Below, one piece after another: positions 60,478 to 64,000 of a DNA stretch of 64,000 nt. The stretch spans positions 124,001 through 188,000 of the forward strand of contig CACZBS010000003.1 in the NCBI GenBank assembly GCA_902779455.1, given 5' to 3'. Source of the stretch: an uncultured Prevotellaceae bacterium (GTDB lineage: Bacteria > Bacteroidota > Bacteroidia > Bacteroidales > Bacteroidaceae). The position numbers and the translations under genes were made by a program. The notes under the pieces are model-generated. The model searched no databases. It saw nothing but the letters and a program-made list of their open reading frames with translations, and was not told where the DNA came from. Each line of letters starts with the position of its first letter. Position 1 is the stretch's first letter.

Positions 60478-62505
60478 ATGAGAAAGATTTCATTCCTGTT
60501 GCTCCTCCTGCTGGCCATCGTCGCCGACGCCCAGCAGCGCACCGTCACCAACTACGTCAAGCAGGGGCTGCGCACCACCCTGCGCATCGCATGGGACAGC
60601 CATAACTACGGCACCATCCAGTGGCAGCAGTCTTCCGACCAGGGCCGCACCTGGACCGACATCAGCGGCGCCAACGGCCGCGAATACGCCGTGACGCCCC
60701 AGCAGGACGCCTACCTGCGCGTCGTCGTCCGGGGCGACGAGGCCTGCGAGCCCTTCGTCGAGACCCACATCCTGCGCACCGTCAGCTTCACCGTCGACCT
60801 CGTCGGGGCGCTCAGCCGCGAGGCCACCTACGAGATCCGCGGCCTCAACGTGCCCCGTCAGGAGGTCGTCGACTATGGCTTCTGCTACAACGTGAGCGGT
60901 GTCAACCGCACCTACACCAGCATGCAGCGCCAGAGCCTCGGCTCCGAGCTGCCCGAGGGCGACGCCTTCGAACTGACCTGCACCGAACTACAGCCCAACC
61001 GACAGTACAGCGTGCGCTTCTACTTCAGCACCAAGGACGGCTCCACCATCTACGGCCCCGGCAAGCTCACCAAGACCCTCGACGGACTGGAGTGGAGCTC
61101 GGAGGAGTGGACCATCACGAAGACCGCCGTCAAGGCCCGCTTCGCGCTGTCGGGCTTCACGGGCGCCAAGCCCCAGATGACCTTCTCGTTCGGCGAGGAC
61201 GATGCCCACCTGCAGCAGTATCAGATCAGCGCCGTCAACGCCCAGCAGCACCTCTACGAGTCGGAACTCGTCAGCGGCCTGCAGCCCGGCCGGACTTACG
61301 TGGCCCGCGTCACGGCCGTCATCGACGGCGAGGAGCAGACCATCGAGAAGGCGGTCCGCACGATGACCGACTACGCCGCCTACGAGGTCGACGAGTCGAC
61401 CAAGCCCGTCAGCCACCGCATCCGATGGAATGCCATCAAGACGTCGATCCAGCTCAATCCCGACAACATCCAGGCCGAATATCCGCGACTGCTGCGCGTC
61501 TCGGCCGACACGCTGCTGCTGACCTACCACGGCGGCGACGGCACCAGCGGCCAGACCGACCACTGGCAGAACATCTACCTGCAGCGCTCCACCGACAACG
61601 GCCAGACATGGTCGGCGCCCGAGAAGATCCTCGACAAGACCCGCACGTGGCTCTCCAACGGCTGGTATCGCTTCACCAATGCCGACATGACGCGCCTCCA
61701 GAACGGATGGGTCGTCATGACATGGTCGGCCAACGCCAACCCCGAGACCAACCAGAACTGCCAGGTCTTCGTCATGATCTCGAAGGACGGCGGACAGACC
61801 TGGGGCGACCCCATCACCGTGCTGCGCGGCCGATGCTGGGAGCCGCAAATCGTCCAGCTGCCAGGCGGCGAGCTCGAGCTGCTCGTCTCGAGCGAGGCCT
61901 ACTGGTGGGACAACCAGCGGTCGAACCTCCTCCAGGAGATTGTCTGCGCCCGCTCCACCGACAACGGACTGACGTGGACCGCCCAGCGCCGCGCCGCCTT
62001 CACCCCCGGCTGCCGCGACGGCATGCCCGTCCAGATCGTCATGCAGGGCAACAAGGGCATCCTCTGCACCATCGAGAGCATCAACAGCGACAAGAACCCG
62101 TCGATTCTCTGGCGGCCCCTTAACGGCGAGTGGGACTCGGCCGACTGGGACCAGCAGGTCGACTCGCGCCGATGGGTCTGCGACAACATCCGCGGCGGCT
62201 GCGCCCCCTACTGCCTGCAGCTGACGACCGGCGAGATCCTCGTCATGGGCCATCTGAACCAGAACGGCGACGTATGGCAGACCAACCGCGAGCAGATCTG
62301 CGTCGGCGACAACACGGGCCACAACTTCGCCTACCGCACCATCCCCTTCTCCACCCTGCCGCGCGGCGAGGGCGCCTACTACAGCTCGCTCTTCCAGAAG
62401 GATGAGCGCACCATCTGGCTCCTCTGGACCCACTCGAAATACGACGGCTCCGTCTGCCAGAAGAACACCGTCGAGCTGCTCGAAGGGCAGATCGTAGAGC
62501 TCTAA
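60478..62505 (+). CDS. Asp-box (sialidase-fold) exported protein
   Basis: A 675-aa exported protein (MRKISFLLLLLLAIVADAQ signal). The N-terminal 300 residues are beta-sandwich domains of the FN3 type, with one Asp-box-like SSDQGRTW. Residues about 310-670 form a six-bladed propeller with Asp boxes STDNGQTW, SKDGGQTW and STDNGLTW and the segments YPRLLRVSADTLLLTYHGGD and WEPQIVQLPGGELELLVSS. Sialidases and related BNR-repeat enzymes have this fold. The arginine triad and Tyr/Glu pair of true sialidases were not confirmed by eye, so it may act on another sugar. In an N-glycan setting a terminal-sugar hydrolase would make sense. Confidence 0.85.
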   Translation: MRKISFLLLLLLAIVADAQQRTVTNYVKQGLRTTLRIAWDSHNYGTIQWQQSSDQGRTWTDISGANGREYAVTPQQDAYLRVVVRGDEACEPFVETHILRTVSFTVDLVGALSREATYEIRGLNVPRQEVVDYGFCYNVSGVNRTYTSMQRQSLGSELPEGDAFELTCTELQPNRQYSVRFYFSTKDGSTIYGPGKLTKTLDGLEWSSEEWTITKTAVKARFALSGFTGAKPQMTFSFGEDDAHLQQYQISAVNAQQHLYESELVSGLQPGRTYVARVTAVIDGEEQTIEKAVRTMTDYAAYEVDESTKPVSHRIRWNAIKTSIQLNPDNIQAEYPRLLRVSADTLLLTYHGGDGTSGQTDHWQNIYLQRSTDNGQTWSAPEKILDKTRTWLSNGWYRFTNADMTRLQNGWVVMTWSANANPETNQNCQVFVMISKDGGQTWGDPITVLRGRCWEPQIVQLPGGELELLVSSEAYWWDNQRSNLLQEIVCARSTDNGLTWTAQRRAAFTPGCRDGMPVQIVMQGNKGILCTIESINSDKNPSILWRPLNGEWDSADWDQQVDSRRWVCDNIRGGCAPYCLQLTTGEILVMGHLNQNGDVWQTNREQICVGDNTGHNFAYRTIPFSTLPRGEGAYYSSLFQKDERTIWLLWTHSKYDGSVCQKNTVELLEGQIVEL

Positions 62506-62519
62506 GGATCCCTCTCCCG

Positions 62520-62625
62520 AAGAGTCGATATAACGATATCACGAAATAACGTTATAACGAAGAGTCGGAATCACGAAATAACGTTATAACGAAATAACGA
62601 AAGAGATCGAAATAACGAAAATAAA
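62520..62625. repeat. GATATAACG/GAAATAACG simple repeat
   Basis: Imperfect units GATATAACG, GATATCACG, GAAATAACG and GTTATAACG fill the gap after the sialidase-fold gene; related to 54314-54405. Confidence 0.8.
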
Positions 62626-62632
62626 GAGAACA

Positions 62633-64000
62633 ATGAACATCACGAAGAAAATCTTACTGAGCGCCGCCATGCTCGTCATGGCTGTCGCTGTCTCAGCCGC
62701 CGAGCCCGCCTATCAGCTCAGCCTGAAGCAACCCGGCAACGCCGCCACCACTCAGACCGTCAGCCCCGGACAGCAGGGACTGCCCGTCGAGCTCAGCCAG
62801 CAGCTCACCGCCGACGGCGACGGCCAGCAGCTGCTCACCGTCACCCTGACGGCCCGCGAGCGCGTCTACTTCAACCTCGGCATCTCGCTGCCCACCGGCA
62901 TCCAGACCAGCGAGGCCGACTTCTATCTGCCCGGCTTCTGGTATCACAAGAACCTGCGCTCGCCCCGCGAGGCACCCTCGTTCCACACCTCGAAGAGCTG
63001 GAACGTGCGCGACGACCGCCTCTCGTCGCCCCTGACCGGCGTCATCGATCTCACGTCGGGCCGCACCGTCAGCGTGCTGCGCTGCGTCGAGCAGCCCGGC
63101 TGCGACGCACTGACAACCCATCAGGAGGGCGAAGTCATCCTGGGCGGGCCGACGACCATCGGCTACGTGGGCTTCGACGGCGAGAGCGGCCGCGCCATCC
63201 TCACCTTCGGCTATCCCTACATCGAGACGCCCAAGCGCTACATCCGCAAGCTGACCCTCACGCCACCCATCACCGCCTTCGCCCGCCTGGACAAGGGCCA
63301 GAGCATCACCCTGCGCTGGATCATCCGCGAGGCCCAGGCCAAGGACTACGGCCAGTTCGTCTCGCAGACATGGCAGCACTGCATGGACCAGCTGCGCCCC
63401 GAGCCCATCCGTCCGCTCTACTCGCCCGACGAGATGAAGGCCCAGCTGAGCAACTACTTCCGCCGAGCCTACGTCGACAAGTATGCCCTCAAGTTCCACT
63501 CCGGCCACGGACTGCGCTGCGACGACTGCCTGCCCGTCGACCACGTGCAGCTGGGCTTCTGCGGCCGCGTGCTGCTCAACGGATTCAATGCCCTCGAGTA
63601 TGGCGAGCAGACAGCCGACCAGGAGCTCGTCGGCATGGGCCGCGCCATCTTCGACTCGTGGCTCGAGCACGGCTTCACCCAGCGCGGCTACTTCAAGGAG
63701 GACATGCACATCGCCCAGGGCATCCCCGCCGACGAGGACTGCATCCACAGCATCCGCCAGCAGTCGGAGGCCGTCTACGCCGTGCTCCACTATCTGCGCT
63801 ACGAGAAGCTGCAGGGCCGCAAGCACAAGGAGTGGGAGCAGAAGATGCGCACCCTGCTCGACCGCATGGTAGAACTCGTCAAGCCCGACGGCCACTACGC
63901 CCGCAAGTTCCGCGACGACGGCTCCGACGTCGACGCCTCGGGCGGCTCCACCCCCTCGGCCACGTCGACCCTCGTCATGGGCTACAAGTACTTCAAGGAC
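62633..64000 (+). CDS. Secreted protein of unknown function, 3' end outside window
   Basis: An open frame of 456 codons from the ATG at 62633, still open at the last base. It begins MNITKKILLSAAMLVMAVAV then SAAEP, a clear signal peptide. The first 250 residues are beta-rich (LLTVTLTARERVYFNLGISL, EADFYLPGFWYHKNL, VLRCVEQPGCDAL, ILTFGYPYIETPKRYIRKL). The remainder looks helical (FNALEYGEQTADQELVGMGR, SIRQQSEAVYAVLHYLRYEK), the layout of beta-sandwich plus (alpha/alpha)-barrel carbohydrate-active enzymes. I cannot name a family. It is the last visible gene of the PUL and probably another enzyme for the same glycan. Confidence 0.8.
   Translation, partial: MNITKKILLSAAMLVMAVAVSAAEPAYQLSLKQPGNAATTQTVSPGQQGLPVELSQQLTADGDGQQLLTVTLTARERVYFNLGISLPTGIQTSEADFYLPGFWYHKNLRSPREAPSFHTSKSWNVRDDRLSSPLTGVIDLTSGRTVSVLRCVEQPGCDALTTHQEGEVILGGPTTIGYVGFDGESGRAILTFGYPYIETPKRYIRKLTLTPPITAFARLDKGQSITLRWIIREAQAKDYGQFVSQTWQHCMDQLRPEPIRPLYSPDEMKAQLSNYFRRAYVDKYALKFHSGHGLRCDDCLPVDHVQLGFCGRVLLNGFNALEYGEQTADQELVGMGRAIFDSWLEHGFTQRGYFKEDMHIAQGIPADEDCIHSIRQQSEAVYAVLHYLRYEKLQGRKHKEWEQKMRTLLDRMVELVKPDGHYARKFRDDGSDVDASGGSTPSATSTLVMGYKYFKD

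Overview
The window looks like a chromosomal segment of a high-GC member of the Bacteroidales, most likely Prevotella-like. Evidence: a SusC/SusD pair, a hybrid two-component regulator with an AraC output domain, secreted proteins ending in short sorting-like tails (…NGQRV…GLYIVNGKKV…), and promoters of the Bacteroidota form TTTG–N20–TAnnTTTG, usually without a strong Shine-Dalgarno sequence. No rRNA, tRNA, CRISPR array, IS transposase or phage gene was seen.

Layout. (1) 1-4454, plus strand: the 3' part of a GH2 glycosidase, then a GH92 alpha-mannosidase. (2) 4880-8602, minus strand: a secreted protein with a 57-aa partner and a clear terminator, a pyridoxal/pyridoxamine kinase, and a YghZ-type aldo/keto reductase. 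(3) 9010-34227, minus strand: a 25-kb surface-protein block with two lipoproteins, a fibronectin-III-like protein, a giant 4426-aa protein with five BspA-like (DUF285) repeat modules, a predicted outer-membrane beta-barrel, an 1183-aa Ig-like secreted protein and a small basic-tailed protein. A TPR-sensor hybrid histidine kinase/AraC regulator lies immediately upstream (34424-37255). (4) 37557-41880: core genes rnc, fabF and acpP (minus) and a divergent MATE exporter (plus). (5) 42607-64000, plus strand: a polysaccharide-utilisation locus with a DUF4965/GH2 fusion, a GH125 alpha-mannosidase, a GH18-like protein with a beta/gamma-crystallin domain, SusC, SusD, a GH43-like propeller lipoprotein, a VCBS/FG-GAP protein, a PKD-like secreted protein, a sialidase-fold (Asp-box) protein and a partial unknown secreted protein at the right edge. 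GH92 + GH125 + GH18-like + GH2 next to SusC/D suggests mannose-rich glycans such as N-glycans as the substrate (inference).

The most unusual property is between the genes. Nearly every gap holds a repeated, palindromic DNA element, and several families recur: (a) a 160-190-bp C-rich/G-rich inverted-repeat element, seven loci; (b) four arrays of exactly four 17-bp quasi-palindromes on a strict 22-bp period; (c) a 26-bp perfect hairpin placed at the transcription start of two different genes; (d) a 105-bp MITE-like element, two copies; (e) ATTCGTG/CACGAAT foldback arrays; (f) hairpins built from GTGAATAG/GTGAAAAG repeats around rnc-fabF-acpP. Some simple repeats run in frame into the C-terminal tails of secreted proteins.

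All domain assignments were made by eye from the translated sequence. Residue numbers come from counting along the given sequence. No searches were run.
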